Below, piece after piece: positions 42,410 to 54,565 of a stretch of DNA of 64,000 nucleotides; position 1 is the stretch's first letter, and every line of letters starts with the position of its first letter. This stretch comes from Dactylosporangium sp. AC04546 (GTDB lineage Bacteria; Actinomycetota; Actinomycetes; Mycobacteriales; Micromonosporaceae), in contig NZ_JAHYSG010000017.1 of the NCBI RefSeq assembly GCF_022095675.1, forward strand, positions 79,587-143,586. The letters run 5' to 3'. Both the position numbers and the translations under genes were made by a program. The notes under the pieces were generated by a model. The model worked only from the letters and a program-made list of their open reading frames with translations, was not told the DNA's origin and did not search any database.

Positions 42410-44598
42410 TCCGCAGTGCCGGTAAGAAGACCCGGGGCAGGCCGCGGATCACCCGGTTCGTCGTCGGAGCGGTCCTGCTCAGCATGCTCGTCGGCGTGCT
42501 GCTCGTGGAGGCGTACGTCAATGCCGAGTTCCACCCGGACCACACCGGCGGCGGCGGTCAGCGCAAGCTGGTGCCCCGGGAGATCGCCGAGGGTGGCGCC
42601 ATCATCGACACGCGGGGTGGCGCGGTCCACACGTACCGCATGCCCGCCAGGACCATCGCGCTCACTTTCGACGACGGCCCCGACCCGACGTGGACCCCGC
42701 GGATCGCCGCCGTGCTGCGCAAGCACCAGGTCAACGCCACCTTCTTCGTGGTCGGCACGCAGGTCACCCGCCACACAGGCATCGTCGCCGAGCTGTCCCT
42801 GGCCGGCGACGAGATCGGCATCCACAGCTTCACCCACCCCCGGCTCGAGGAGCTGCCGGCGTGGCAGCGCGACCTGGAGTACTCCCAGACCCAGCTCGCC
42901 GTCGTGCGCGCCACGGGCAAGAAGTCGGCGCTGCTGCGGCTGCCGTACTCGTCGAGCGCCGACGCCATCGACGACGCGAACTGGCCGCTGATCAGCGAGG
43001 CCGGCCGGCTCGGCTACCTGTCGATCATGACCGACGCCGACAGCCGCGACTGGAGCCGGCCCGGCGTCGACGCGATCGTGCGCGGCGCGACGCCGGAGGG
43101 CGACGCCGGGTCGATCGTCCTCATGCACGACGCCGGCGGTGACCGGGCCCAGACCGTGGCCGCGCTGGACAGGTTCATCCCGCTGATGCGCTCCCGGGGG
43201 TACACCTTCAGCACCATCTCGGAAGGCCTGGTCAAGGCCCTCGACGGCCAGCCCGTCAGCGCCGAGGCACAGGCGGCGCCCGACGACCGCCGGCGCGCGT
43301 TCGCGCTGGTCGCGGCGGTCCGGGTGGCGGACTGGGTGATGGACACGCTCGGCCTGCTCTTCCTGGTCGTCGGCCTGCTGACGATCGCCCGCACGGTCAC
43401 CCTGTTCCTGCTGGCCGGCCGGCACGCGCGGCGGCGCCGGTCGAAGGACTGGGCCTGGGGACCGCCGGTCGACCTGCCCGTCTCGGTGGTCGTGCCGGCC
43501 TACAACGAGAAGGAGGGCATCGAGGCGGCGGTGCGCTCGCTGGCAAGCGGCGACCACCCCGGGGGCATCGAGGTCGTGGTCGTCGACGACGGCTCGACCG
43601 ACAACACGGCCGCGCTCGCCGAGGGGCTGCGGCTGCCGAACGTGCGGGTCGTGCGCATCCCCAACGGCGGCAAGCCCAATGCCCTCAACGTCGGCGTCGC
43701 GCTGGCCAGGCACGACATCATCGTGATGGTCGACGGCGACACGGTCTTCGAGCCCGACGCGGTGCGGCACCTGGTGCAGCCGTTCGCCGACCCGTCCGTC
43801 GGCGCCGTGGCCGGCAACGTCAAGGTCGGCAACCGTGACTCGATCGTGGCCCGGTGGCAGCACATCGAGTACGTCATCGGCTTCAACCTCGATCGCCGGC
43901 TCTACGACATCCTGCGCTGCATGCCGACGATCCCGGGGGCGATCGGCGCGTTCCGCCGGGAGGCGCTGCGGGACATCGGCGGGATCAGCCACGAGACGCT
44001 GGCCGAGGACACCGATGCCACGATGGCGCTGTGCCGCTCCGGCTGGCGGGTCGTCTACGAGGAGCGGGCCCGCGCGTGGACCGAGGCGCCGAGCACCCTG
44101 CGGCAGCTGTGGCTTCAGCGGTACCGCTGGAGCTACGGCACCATGCAGGCGATGTGGAAGCACCGGCGGTCCCTGGTCGACGGGGGACCGTCGGGGCGCT
44201 TCGGCCGGGTCGGGCTGCCGTTCATCGCCTTCTTCGGCATCGCGCTGCCGCTGCTCGCGCCACTCATCGACATCATGCTCGTTTACGGGCTGTTCTTCTC
44301 CGGCTGGATGATCACGACCGGCCTGTGGCTGGCGATGCTCGCGATGCAGTTGCTGACCGCTGTCGTCGCGTTCCGGCTGGACAGGGAGCAGCTGCGGCCG
44401 CTGTGGGTGCTGCCGTTGCAGCAGTTCGTGTACCGCCAGTTGATGTACCTCGTCCTCATCCAGTCGCTCGGCACGGCACTCACCGGCGCCCGGCTGCGCT
44501 GGCACAAGCTGCACCGGGCCGGCTCGGCCGGCGCGTCGGCGAACCTGGCGCCGCCGCCTGCCGTGCCCAGGGGCGTGGCGAAGGTGGGGCGCGAATGA
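42406..44598 (+). CDS. Fused polysaccharide deacetylase and family 2 glycosyltransferase (MatB-like)
   Basis: 730 residues. After one membrane segment (18-38) an extracellular NodB domain (80-290) keeps all five motifs: TFDDGP (88), HSFTH (141), RLPY, DADSRDW and LMHDAG. A second segment (305-340) leads to a cytoplasmic GT2 domain: VPAYNE (364), DDGS (394), DGD (443), EDTD (534) and QRYRW (571). Three to four C-terminal segments (600-700) could form the export pore. This is the layout of Streptomyces MatB, which makes poly-beta-1,6-GlcNAc at the cell surface; the expected product here is a partly deacetylated GlcNAc polymer. Linkage cannot be read from the sequence. Confidence 0.9.
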   Translation: MIRSAGKKTRGRPRITRFVVGAVLLSMLVGVLLVEAYVNAEFHPDHTGGGGQRKLVPREIAEGGAIIDTRGGAVHTYRMPARTIALTFDDGPDPTWTPRIAAVLRKHQVNATFFVVGTQVTRHTGIVAELSLAGDEIGIHSFTHPRLEELPAWQRDLEYSQTQLAVVRATGKKSALLRLPYSSSADAIDDANWPLISEAGRLGYLSIMTDADSRDWSRPGVDAIVRGATPEGDAGSIVLMHDAGGDRAQTVAALDRFIPLMRSRGYTFSTISEGLVKALDGQPVSAEAQAAPDDRRRAFALVAAVRVADWVMDTLGLLFLVVGLLTIARTVTLFLLAGRHARRRRSKDWAWGPPVDLPVSVVVPAYNEKEGIEAAVRSLASGDHPGGIEVVVVDDGSTDNTAALAEGLRLPNVRVVRIPNGGKPNALNVGVALARHDIIVMVDGDTVFEPDAVRHLVQPFADPSVGAVAGNVKVGNRDSIVARWQHIEYVIGFNLDRRLYDILRCMPTIPGAIGAFRREALRDIGGISHETLAEDTDATMALCRSGWRVVYEERARAWTEAPSTLRQLWLQRYRWSYGTMQAMWKHRRSLVDGGPSGRFGRVGLPFIAFFGIALPLLAPLIDIMLVYGLFFSGWMITTGLWLAMLAMQLLTAVVAFRLDREQLRPLWVLPLQQFVYRQLMYLVLIQSLGTALTGARLRWHKLHRAGSAGASANLAPPPAVPRGVAKVGRE

Positions 44599-45521
44599 TG
44601 ACCAGGCGCCGCGCGCTCGGGCTCTCGATCTTCGCCGTGGTGTCGCTGGCCATGGCCGGCCTGGCGGCGAACCAGCCTGACGCGCCGTCGCCGTCGGTCA
44701 GGTCCGCCCAGGCCCGCGGCGAGACGCCCGCCGCGTCTCCGCCCGCCGCGTCTCCGTCCGCCGTGGCTTTGCCCGCCGCGCCGCGGCAGTCGGTGCGGGT
44801 GCCCGCCGGGCCGCGGATCCGCGGCGACCTCTCCGACCCGCAGAAGAAGGACATCGCCATGCGGCTCGTGTCCAGCGCGGAGAACTCGACGCTGGAGTGG
44901 ACCACGCAGTACGCATACATCGAGGACATCGGCGACGGGCGGGGCTACACCGGCGGGATCGTGGGCTTCTGCAGCGGTACCGGAGACATGAAGGCCGTCG
45001 TCGAACGCTATTCGGCAGCCGTACCGCGCAGCCGGCTCGCCGCCTACCTGCCCGCACTCCGCCGGGTCAACGGCAGCGACTCCCACGCCGGCCTGGACCC
45101 GGGCTTCGCCGGGGAGTGGCGGGCGGCCGCGGCCGATCCGGCATTCCGGGCCGCGCAGGACGCCGAGCGGGACCGGATGTACTTCGGGCCGGCCCTGTCG
45201 CAGGCCAAGCAGGACGGCCTGCGCATGCTCGGCCAGTTCGTCTACTTCGACGCGATCGTGATGCACGGCGCGAACGCCCTGGTGAAGCTGCGTCGCACGG
45301 CCGCCGAGACGGCGCCGCCGCCGGCCCGGGGCGGCGACGAGGCGGCCTACCTGGAGGCGTTCCTCACCGCCCGCCTCGCGCTCATGGAGGCGGAGGAGGC
45401 GCACGAGGACGTCAGCCGGATCGAGGACGCCCAGCGGGTGTTCCTCCGCGAGCGCAACTTCGACCTCGACCCGCCCCTGCGCTGGAAGGTCTACGGCGAC
45501 GCGTACGAGATCGGAGCCTGA
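44595..45521 (+). CDS. GH46 chitosanase, exported
   Basis: 308 residues. An N-terminal hydrophobic segment (about 8-25) and a 45-residue Pro/Ser/Ala linker precede a GH46 domain. Both catalytic acids are present with exact family spacing: Glu96 in SSAENST and Asp114 in EDIGDGRGYT, 18 residues apart as in the Streptomyces N174 enzyme. It should cut beta-1,4-linked glucosamine-rich polymer. The signal lacks an evident cleavage site, so the protein may stay anchored. Its ATG overlaps the synthase stop (ATGA), which ties the hydrolase to the synthase stoichiometrically. Confidence 0.92.
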   Translation: MMTRRRALGLSIFAVVSLAMAGLAANQPDAPSPSVRSAQARGETPAASPPAASPSAVALPAAPRQSVRVPAGPRIRGDLSDPQKKDIAMRLVSSAENSTLEWTTQYAYIEDIGDGRGYTGGIVGFCSGTGDMKAVVERYSAAVPRSRLAAYLPALRRVNGSDSHAGLDPGFAGEWRAAAADPAFRAAQDAERDRMYFGPALSQAKQDGLRMLGQFVYFDAIVMHGANALVKLRRTAAETAPPPARGGDEAAYLEAFLTARLALMEAEEAHEDVSRIEDAQRVFLRERNFDLDPPLRWKVYGDAYEIGA

Positions 45522-45522
45522 G

Positions 45523-45528
45523 TAGGCT
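45523..45528 (+). promoter_or_regulatory. -10 element TAGGCT, leaderless start of mnmA
   Basis: TAGGCT ends 6 nt before the GTG at 45535, just after the chitosanase stop codon. It lets mnmA be transcribed independently of the preceding operon. Confidence 0.6.
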
Positions 45529-45534
45529 TGTGAT

Positions 45535-46605
45535 GTGAAAGTGCTAGCGGCGATGTCCGGCGGGGTCGACTCGGCGGTCGCGGCGGCCCGGGCGGCGGCG
45601 GCCGGGCACGACGTGACCGGCGTGCACCTGGCGCTGGCCCGCAATCCTCAGACGTACCGTACGGGCGCCCGCGGCTGCTGCACGCTGGAGGACGCCCGGG
45701 ACGCGCGCCGGGCCGCGGACGTGATCGGGATCCCGTTCTACGTCTGGGACATGGCGGAGCAGTTCCACGAGGACGTCGTGGACGACTTCGTGGCCGAGTA
45801 CGCGGCCGGTCGCACGCCGAACCCGTGCCTGCGGTGCAACGAGAAGATCAAGTTCGCGGCCGTGCTGGATCGGGCGGTGGCGCTCGGTTTCGACGCCGTC
45901 GTGACCGGGCATCATGCCCGGCTCGGCGCTGACGGGCTGCTGCGGCGGAGCGTGGATCTGGGCAAGGACCAGTCGTACGTGCTGGCCGTGCTCACCGCTG
46001 CGCAGCTCTCGCGGGCGGTGTTCCCCCTCGGCACGTCCACGAAGGCCGCTGTCCGCGGCGAGGCCGCTTCGCGTGGGCTGGCCGTTGCCGACAAACCGGA
46101 CAGTCATGACATTTGCTTTATTTCTGACGGCGACACCCGGCGGTTCCTGTCCGATCGACTGGGGTCCTCGCCGGGTGACATCGTCGACGCCGTGAGCGGT
46201 GACGTCATCGGGCAGCACTCCGGTGCCTACGCCTACACCGTCGGGCAGCGCCGGGGGCTGGACCTGCGGGTGTCGGCGCCGGACCGGAACCCGAGGTACG
46301 TCCTGTCCATCACCCCGCTGACGAACACCGTCACGGTCGGGCCGGCCGCCATGCTGGACGTGTCCACAGTGGTCGGTGAGCGTCCGGTGTGGATGGTGCC
46401 GTCGACCACCGTGTCGTGCGAGGTGCAGATGCGGGCGCACGGCGAGACGATCCCGGCCACGGTGCGGGTGCAGGACGACCGGCTGGTCGCCACGCTGGCG
46501 CGACCGGCCCGCGGGATCGCCACCGGGCAGGCGATCGTGTGCTACGAGCCGTCGCCCGACGGCGACATCGTGCTCGGTTCGGCGACGATCGCGGAGACCT
46601 CGTGA
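45535..46605 (+). CDS. mnmA: tRNA-specific 2-thiouridylase MnmA
   Basis: 356 residues. The PP-loop SGGVDSAV (about 6-13) activates U34 with ATP. The two catalytic cysteines are in NPCLRCN (about 97) and HDICFIS (about 193). It thiolates the wobble uridine of Glu, Gln and Lys tRNAs with sulfur relayed from a cysteine desulfurase. The start is a GTG with a leaderless-type promoter. The stop overlaps the next gene in GTGA. Confidence 0.95.
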   Translation: MKVLAAMSGGVDSAVAAARAAAAGHDVTGVHLALARNPQTYRTGARGCCTLEDARDARRAADVIGIPFYVWDMAEQFHEDVVDDFVAEYAAGRTPNPCLRCNEKIKFAAVLDRAVALGFDAVVTGHHARLGADGLLRRSVDLGKDQSYVLAVLTAAQLSRAVFPLGTSTKAAVRGEAASRGLAVADKPDSHDICFISDGDTRRFLSDRLGSSPGDIVDAVSGDVIGQHSGAYAYTVGQRRGLDLRVSAPDRNPRYVLSITPLTNTVTVGPAAMLDVSTVVGERPVWMVPSTTVSCEVQMRAHGETIPATVRVQDDRLVATLARPARGIATGQAIVCYEPSPDGDIVLGSATIAETS

Positions 46606-47549
46606 GCTTTCCCTGGCCGGCCGGGTCCGCCACCGGCATCGGGTCCATGCCCGGCACCGACATCGCGGAGGCGCAGCGGATCGTCCTCGGGGAACTGCCC
46701 GACCTGCCCCACCTGCCGGAGCTGCCCGAGCGCGGCCCAGGCGCCGACATGATCGGGCGCGGTGGGGCCTTCCTGGTCGAGCTGCCCATCGAGCTGTACG
46801 CGGCCCGCTGGCGCCTGGCGGCCCGGCCCGGCCACGACCTGCGGGTCGCTCTCGACTACCTCGATCGCGACCTGGACACGATGACGGAGCTCGCGGGGGA
46901 GTACACCGGCCCGTTCAAGGTCCAGGTCCCCGGCCCGTGGACGCTCGCCGCGTCGATCAGCCTGCCGATCGGGGGCGCGGTCCTGCGCGATCCCGGCGCC
47001 ACCCGCGACCTGGCGGCGTCGCTGGCCGAGGGGGTGCGCCAGCACGTCGCGTCCGTGCGGGCGCGGCTGCCGCACGCCTCCGTGCTGTTGCAGGTCGACG
47101 AGCCGTCGCTGCCGGCGGTGCTGGCCGGCCGCGTGCCGACCGAGAGCGGGTTCGGCACGCTGCGCTCGGTGGACGTTTCCCTGGCCCGGTCGGTGCTGTC
47201 CGATCTTGTGTCCGCGGCGGGTGCGCCGGTGGTGGTGCATTGTTGTGCGCCTTCGGTACCGCTTCCGCTGCTCTCCTCGGCCGGCGTCGCCGGTGTGGCG
47301 CTGGACCTCTCGCTGGTCTCCGATCTGGATGCGCTGGGCGAGTTCCTGGATCTCGGATTGGGCCTGTTCGCCGGTGTGACCGGCTCGTCGGCGGCCATGG
47401 CCTCCTCCGCGCGGGATCTCTGGCGCAAGCTGGGCTTCCCGGCCGGGTCGCTGGCCTCCCAGGTGGTGATCACGCCGCCGTGCGGGATGGTCCGTCCCCC
47501 GGTCCTGAAGGCGCTGCGTGACGCCGGTCGCCGGCTGTCGGAGGAGTGA
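46602..47549 (+). CDS. MetE-like (cobalamin-independent methionine synthase C-domain) protein
   Basis: 315 residues, much shorter than MetE (about 750), and matching only its catalytic C-terminal barrel. Zinc-site residues are recognisable: VVHCCAP (about 212) and PPCGM (about 293), and QVDEPSLP (about 164) corresponds to the DEP block. The folate-binding N-domain is absent, so the methyl donor is probably not methyl-tetrahydrofolate-triglutamate. This gene sits between mnmA and ligA in many actinobacteria. Translationally coupled to mnmA (GTGA). Confidence 0.85.
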   Translation: MSFPWPAGSATGIGSMPGTDIAEAQRIVLGELPDLPHLPELPERGPGADMIGRGGAFLVELPIELYAARWRLAARPGHDLRVALDYLDRDLDTMTELAGEYTGPFKVQVPGPWTLAASISLPIGGAVLRDPGATRDLAASLAEGVRQHVASVRARLPHASVLLQVDEPSLPAVLAGRVPTESGFGTLRSVDVSLARSVLSDLVSAAGAPVVVHCCAPSVPLPLLSSAGVAGVALDLSLVSDLDALGEFLDLGLGLFAGVTGSSAAMASSARDLWRKLGFPAGSLASQVVITPPCGMVRPPVLKALRDAGRRLSEE

Positions 47550-47570
47550 GTTTTTGTCGTACCCGGGCGG

Positions 47571-49667
<2,097 letters not shown>

Positions 49668-49683
49668 CCCCCGCAAGGCCCTG

Positions 49684-49703
49684 GCCGTGACCGTGGTCAC
49701 GGC
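49684..49703 (+). terminator. Hairpin after ligA
   Basis: GCCGTGAC (49684-49691) and GTCACGGC (49696-49703) pair perfectly over a 4-nt loop, 17 bp after the ligA stop. There is no U-tract. Confidence 0.6.
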
Positions 49704-49969
49704 TGGGCTGGGGCGGCTGGCTGGGTGGGGCGGCCGGGCTGGACTCGCCCAGGGCCACGGCGGCGGCCCACTGCCGCCGCGCCGCGACGAGCACGGCGGT
49801 TTGCGCACGGGGCGTTGGCGGCCCGCGTCAATCCCGGGCGAGCTTCTGCCGCCTGTCGGGCCCACGCGTCATACGCTGCCTTGTCTGGTCCGCCGAGAGC
49901 CTGACAAGGCTTGCCCGGTCAGCCGCCTCCCACACGGTGCCCTCCCCGCGCGGTCCTGCCCCGTGTTGT

Positions 49970-50190
49970 AGTCCCCCGTCGGCCCGTCTCCCGCGGGCCG
50001 AGTCGGCCGCGCGCACGGTGAGCGGCCGGGTCATGTTTGCCGGCTCGAGTCCCGCGGGCACGTGTCCCGTGCGGCTCGTGTCCCGTGCGGCTTGTCTTCC
50101 GCGGGGCCCATTCCTGCCGGGCTTGTCTTCTCGCGCGGCCTGTCTCTCGTGGACCGTCCTCTGGGCGGCTGAGTCCCCTTGCCGCTGCGT
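49970..50190. repeat. Degenerate 16-17 bp repeats in the ligA downstream gap
   Basis: The 930-bp gap between ligA and the GGDEF-EAL gene has no recognisable gene. Its middle part consists of variants of CGTGTCCCGTGCGGCT; two copies at 50061-50076 and 50077-50092 are identical, with weaker copies on both sides. Upstream, CCTTGTC/GACAAGG arms near 49878-49908 form another hairpin. Confidence 0.6.
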
Positions 50191-50258
50191 CGAAATGTTC
50201 CGATTATCCCTATGATGCCGGTTCGAACCGCCGCCATTGCGTGGCTGTCGGCGGGGTT

Positions 50259-50317
50259 TCCATGATCAATGGAGACTTTTGGCTGTCATGGCAGCCAGAT
50301 TGCGCCATCGATCATGA
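50259..50317. repeat. Long palindromic element, copy 2 (decayed)
   Basis: TCCATGATCAATGGAGAC, then TGGCTGTCATGGCAGCCAGAT, then CCATCGATCATGA reproduce the copy at 36045 in the same orientation, with several arm mismatches. Its loop has itself become a better hairpin (TGGCTGTCATGGCAGCCA). Between here and 50601 I see only a further GATCATGGA fragment near 50360. Confidence 0.7.
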
Positions 50318-50601
50318 GTCGCGGCGGGTTTGCAGCGCCCCTTGGTCAGACGTTTCCGCGATCATGGAATCGTTCCAAAACAAAGACCTTAGTCGATTTG
50401 AGGCCGTGACGCTGTGTTCGGAAATGGTTACTGCGTAAGGATATTCAAGCCGATCTGTCCACTGTGGCATCGCCCGGTCGGCTGATTCGTGGACGGCTTG
50501 TGCATCGATTCCGCATCCTTCCCGCGCATCGTCCGTCAGTGGGTGCAGGCTCGCAGAGCGTGCCAGAAAGCCGGTCGGGGCAGATGGGGGGAACGCGACA
50601 A

Positions 50602-52665
50602 ATGGAGCAGAGCGCGCTGCGGAACACCGCGCCTCCGCGGCACGCACGGCGGTTCTTCGCGTACGTCGCCTGTGTCGTGGTCGCCGCGCTCGGGATTCTC
50701 GTGGTCAGCCTGTTCGCCGGCGGGGTGCCGGAGCGGCTGCCCACCGCGTTCTGGCTGTTCGCCGTGCTCGCGCTCGCGGCCGACACGCCCTGGTTCGCGC
50801 AGGGGGCGCGGGAGGACTCCTTCCTCGCGTTTCCGTCGATCTGCTTCACGTTCGCGATCCTGCTCCAGTTCGGGTTCACGCCAGCGGTGCTCGTACAGCT
50901 CGGGGCCGTGGTCGTCGCCGCGGTCTGGCTGCGGCACACCATGTGGCGGGCCGCGTTCAACGCCGCGCAGTACCTGCTGTCGTTCGCCGCCGCCACCGCC
51001 GTGCTGCACGCGACCCTGATGCCCGAGGTGGGCCTCGAGGTGCACGCGCTGTTCGCCCTGCACTCCGCGGTGCCGTGGATCGTGGTCGCGGCGGTCGCCT
51101 GGTTCCTGCTCAACAACCTGCTCGTGTCCACCGCGATCTGGCTGCGGTTCGGGGGCGGCTGGCGGGCCGGGTTCCGGCGGGCGCTCGTCGCCGACGCGTT
51201 GTCCACGGGCGCGCTGCTGTTGTCGGCGCCCGGGCTGGTCGCCGCCGCGCACGTCAGCATCCTGCTCGTGCCGCTCGCGCTTGTGCCGCTGTTCGCGGTA
51301 CGACGGATGGCTCGGCTCGCCATGCAGCGGGCGCTGGCCGCCCGGCGGGATCCGCTCACCGGGCTCGCGAACCGGGAGGCCCTCGAGCGGGCGGTGGGGG
51401 CCTGGCTGCAGGAGCACGCCGAGCGGGCCGAGGGCGGCGCGGCCGACCGGCGCCTCGCCCTGCTCCTGCTCGACCTGGATGGGTTCAAGCAGGTCAACGA
51501 CTCGCTCGGGCACCGGGTCGGGGACCGGCTGCTGGTGGAGGTGGCGCGGCGGCTCACCACGGCGGCCGGGGACAACCTCGTCGGGCGGCTCGGCGGCGAC
51601 GAGTTCGCCATCGTGGTACCACATCTTCGGGACACCGCGGAGGCACGGGCGCGAGCGGCCGAGATCATGGCCGCGCTGGCCGAGCCGGTGCTCCTCGACG
51701 GTCTGCCGATCGACGTCGGCGGCTCGGTGGGGGTGGCCGTCTACCCGGAGCACGGCGGGAGCTTCGAGGAGCTGATGCAGCACGCCGACGTGGCGATGTA
51801 CGACGCGAAGGCGCGCGGGGACAACCTCGCGGTGTACGCGCCCGAGTCGGACCACAACTCGCCGGAGCGGCTGAGCCTGCTCGCCGACCTGCGGTGGGCG
51901 CTGGAGTCGCCGGAGAACTCCGGGATCGCGCTGTACTACCAGCCGCAGGTCGAGCTGGCGACCGGCGCCGTCGTCGGGCTGGAGGCGCTGCTGCGCTGGC
52001 AGCATCCGGAGCGCGGGCCGGTTGACCCCGAGGAGCTCATCAAGGTCGCCGAGCACAGCGCCGTCATGCGGCTGCTCACCCTGCGGATCGTCGACGAGGC
52101 CGTCGGGCAGCTCGCCGCCTGGGGCGCGGCGGCCGGCGACGTGCGCGTGGCGATCAACGTCAGCGTGCGTGACCTGCACACGGGTGAGATCGCCGAGCGC
52201 ATCGAGACGCGCCTGCGGGAGTTCGCCGTGGACCCCTCGCGGCTGGAGTTGGAGATCACCGAGAGTGCGCTGATGGCCGACCCGCGCCGGGTGCTGGCCA
52301 CGCTGGCCCGCCTGGAGCGCCTGGGTGTGGCGATCGCGTTGGACGACTTCGGTACCGGCTACTCCTCGATGCTGCATCTGCGGAGGCTCCCGCTCGCCGA
52401 GGTCAAGATCGACCGCTCCTTCGTGCTGGGAGTGGCGACCGACCCGGACGACGCGGCGATCGTGCGGTCGATGATCGATCTTGCCCGGGCCCTCGGGCTG
52501 CGGGTCGTGGCGGAGGGCGTCGAGGACGAGCCGACCTGGCGGATGCTCGTCGAATCGGGCTGTGACCTCGCCCAGGGGTGGTACTTCGCCCGCCCGATGC
52601 CACCCGCGCAGTTGATCGACTGGCTCACGCGGCGGAATCAATCCGTGGCCGTGCACAACACATAA
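50602..52665 (+). CDS. Membrane-bound GGDEF-EAL protein
   Basis: About 687 residues. The first 235 contain six to seven membrane segments. A GGDEF domain (about 245-410) has an intact GGDEF motif and RDPLTGLANR. An EAL domain (about 430-675) retains EALLRW, NVSVRDL, ELEITES, DDFGTGYSS and EGVE, so both cyclic-di-GMP synthesis and breakdown look possible. I prefer ATG 50602, preceded by GGGGGGAA; ATG 50584 and an upstream GTG are alternatives. In this window c-di-GMP could bear on the exopolysaccharide synthase, but no PilZ domain is visible there. Confidence 0.9.
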   Translation: MEQSALRNTAPPRHARRFFAYVACVVVAALGILVVSLFAGGVPERLPTAFWLFAVLALAADTPWFAQGAREDSFLAFPSICFTFAILLQFGFTPAVLVQLGAVVVAAVWLRHTMWRAAFNAAQYLLSFAAATAVLHATLMPEVGLEVHALFALHSAVPWIVVAAVAWFLLNNLLVSTAIWLRFGGGWRAGFRRALVADALSTGALLLSAPGLVAAAHVSILLVPLALVPLFAVRRMARLAMQRALAARRDPLTGLANREALERAVGAWLQEHAERAEGGAADRRLALLLLDLDGFKQVNDSLGHRVGDRLLVEVARRLTTAAGDNLVGRLGGDEFAIVVPHLRDTAEARARAAEIMAALAEPVLLDGLPIDVGGSVGVAVYPEHGGSFEELMQHADVAMYDAKARGDNLAVYAPESDHNSPERLSLLADLRWALESPENSGIALYYQPQVELATGAVVGLEALLRWQHPERGPVDPEELIKVAEHSAVMRLLTLRIVDEAVGQLAAWGAAAGDVRVAINVSVRDLHTGEIAERIETRLREFAVDPSRLELEITESALMADPRRVLATLARLERLGVAIALDDFGTGYSSMLHLRRLPLAEVKIDRSFVLGVATDPDDAAIVRSMIDLARALGLRVVAEGVEDEPTWRMLVESGCDLAQGWYFARPMPPAQLIDWLTRRNQSVAVHNT

Positions 52666-52744
52666 CCGCCACGAAATAGACTCGTCGGGTTGACGACCGC
52701 ATGTCACGCTGCGTCAAGCCGACGACCTAAGGAGTACCGCGCCG

Positions 52745-53044
52745 ATGGCCACGATTTCCCGCGAAGAGGTGGCGCATCTCGCGCGCCTCGCGCGGCTTGC
52801 CGTCACCGAAGACGAGCTCGACACCTTTGCCGGGCAGCTCGACGTGATCCTGCAGGCCGTCGCCCAGGTGGGCGAGATCGCGGCGGTCGACGTGCCGCCG
52901 ACGTCCCACTCGGTCCCGCTGACCAACGTGTTCCGTGACGACGTCGTCGAGCCGAGCCTGTCGCGCGAGGACGCGCTGGCCATGGCGCCCGACACCGCCG
53001 AGGACCGCTTCCGCGTCCCGCGGATCCTGGACGAGGAGGCCTAG
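52745..53044 (+). CDS. gatC: Glutamyl-tRNA(Gln)/aspartyl-tRNA(Asn) amidotransferase subunit C
   Basis: 99 residues, normal GatC length. [22 protein letters not shown] opens the protein and the C-terminal belt region ends [11 protein letters not shown]. GatC stabilises GatA on GatB. AAGGAG lies about 9 nt before the ATG, so this gene, unlike many here, has a conventional ribosome-binding site. gatA follows after 4 bp. Confidence 0.95.
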   Translation: MATISREEVAHLARLARLAVTEDELDTFAGQLDVILQAVAQVGEIAAVDVPPTSHSVPLTNVFRDDVVEPSLSREDALAMAPDTAEDRFRVPRILDEEA

Positions 53045-53048
53045 TCCG

Positions 53049-54524
53049 ATGAGTGACGTCACCAAGCTGACCGCCGCGGAGCTGGGCCGCAAGCTCGCCG
53101 CGAAGGAGGTGTCGGCCGTCGAGGTCGCCACCGCCCACCTCGACCGGATCGCCGCCGTCGAGGGCAAGGTCCACGCGTTCCTGCACGTCGACCGCGACGG
53201 CGCGCTGGCCGCCGCGAAGGCCGTCGACGACCAGCGGGCCAAGGGCGCCGAGCTCGGGCCGCTGGCCGGCGTGCCGATCGGCGTCAAGGACGTGATCACC
53301 ACCAAGGGCGTGCCGACCACGGCCGGGTCGAAGATCCTCGAGGGCTGGCGCCCGCCATACGACGCGACGATCACCACCCGGCTGCGCCAGGCCGGCCTGG
53401 TCATGCTCGGCAAGACCAACATGGACGAGTTCGCGATGGGCTCGTCGACCGAGTACTCCGCGTACGGGCCGACGTACAACCCGTGGGACACCACCCGCAT
53501 CCCCGGCGGCTCCGGCGGTGGCTCGGCCGCGGCCGTCGCCGCGTACGAGGCTCCGCTCGCGATCGGCACGGACACCGGTGGCTCGATCCGCCAGCCCGCC
53601 GCCGTGACCGGCACCGTGGGCGCGAAGCCGACCTACGGCGGCACCTCGCGGTACGGACTCATCGCCTTCTCCTCCTCGCTCGACACCCCGGGGCCCTGCG
53701 CCCGGACCGTCGAGGACGCGGCCCTGCTGCACGCCGTCATCGGCGGTCACGACCCGCGCGACTCGACGTCGATCCCGCAGCCGATGCCCGACGTGGTCGG
53801 CGCGGCGCGGCTGGGCGCGACCGGCGACCTCAGCGGCGTGCGGCTCGGCCTGGTGCAGGAGTTCTCCGGCGAGGGCGCCGAGCCGGGCGTCGCCGCCGCG
53901 TTCCGCGAGTCGGTCGACGCGCTGGTCAAGCTGGGCGCCGAGGTCGTCGAGGTGTCGTGCCCGAGCTTCAAGTTCGCGCTGCCGGCGTACTACCTGATCG
54001 CGCCGAGCGAGTGCTCGTCCAACCTCGCCCGCTTCGACGGCGTGCGGTACGGGCTGCGGACCGGCGACGACGGCCAGCACTCGCTGGAGGAGGTCATGTC
54101 GCTGACCCGCGACGCGGGCTTCGGCCCCGAGGTCAAGCGGCGCATCATCCTCGGCACCTACGCGCTGTCCGCGGGCTACTACGACGCCTACTACGGCCAG
54201 GCCCAGAAGGTGCGCACGCTGATCACGCGGGACTTCCAGGCGGCCTTCGAGGCGGCAGATGTACTGCTGGCGCCGACCACGCCCTTCGTGGCGTTCCCGC
54301 TGGGGTCGCGGACGTCCGATCCGTACCAGATGTACCTGGCGGACCTCTTCACGATTCCGTCGAACCTGTACGGCGGACCGGCGATCTCGGTGCCGGCCGG
54401 GCTGTCGGAGGGGCTGCCGGTAGGCCTGCAGATCATGGCCCCGACGATGGCCGACGACCGGATGTACCGCGTCGCCGCCGCGCTGGAGTCGACGATTCCG
54501 CCGTTGACCCCGCCCGCGCTGTAG
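53049..54524 (+). CDS. gatA: Glutamyl-tRNA(Gln)/aspartyl-tRNA(Asn) amidotransferase subunit A
   Basis: 491 residues. The amidase-signature triad is intact: Lys in PIGVKDVI (about 80), cis-Ser in [10 protein letters not shown] (about 155) and nucleophile Ser in [11 protein letters not shown] (about 178). It releases ammonia from glutamine for transamidation of misacylated tRNA. GAGGAGG inside the end of gatC is its ribosome-binding site. A symmetric hairpin follows the stop, so gatB is separated from gatCA. Confidence 0.97.
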   Translation: MSDVTKLTAAELGRKLAAKEVSAVEVATAHLDRIAAVEGKVHAFLHVDRDGALAAAKAVDDQRAKGAELGPLAGVPIGVKDVITTKGVPTTAGSKILEGWRPPYDATITTRLRQAGLVMLGKTNMDEFAMGSSTEYSAYGPTYNPWDTTRIPGGSGGGSAAAVAAYEAPLAIGTDTGGSIRQPAAVTGTVGAKPTYGGTSRYGLIAFSSSLDTPGPCARTVEDAALLHAVIGGHDPRDSTSIPQPMPDVVGAARLGATGDLSGVRLGLVQEFSGEGAEPGVAAAFRESVDALVKLGAEVVEVSCPSFKFALPAYYLIAPSECSSNLARFDGVRYGLRTGDDGQHSLEEVMSLTRDAGFGPEVKRRIILGTYALSAGYYDAYYGQAQKVRTLITRDFQAAFEAADVLLAPTTPFVAFPLGSRTSDPYQMYLADLFTIPSNLYGGPAISVPAGLSEGLPVGLQIMAPTMADDRMYRVAAALESTIPPLTPPAL

Positions 54525-54529
54525 CGGAC

Positions 54530-54559
54530 ATGGGCGGCCGTTGCTGCACGGCCGCCCAT
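54530..54559. terminator. Bidirectional hairpin after gatA
   Basis: ATGGGCGGCCG (54530-54540) and CGGCCGCCCAT (54549-54559) pair perfectly over an 8-nt loop, between gatA and the convergent small gene. Confidence 0.8.
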
Positions 54560-54565
54560 CGTCGC

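Noticed and set aside
46602..47549. Full methionine synthase MetE
   Set aside because: The protein is under half the MetE length and lacks the N-terminal domain, so I call it only MetE-like.
49687..50438. Small plus-strand genes after ligA
   Set aside because: Frames start at arbitrary codons without ribosome-binding sites and run through repeats and the palindrome.
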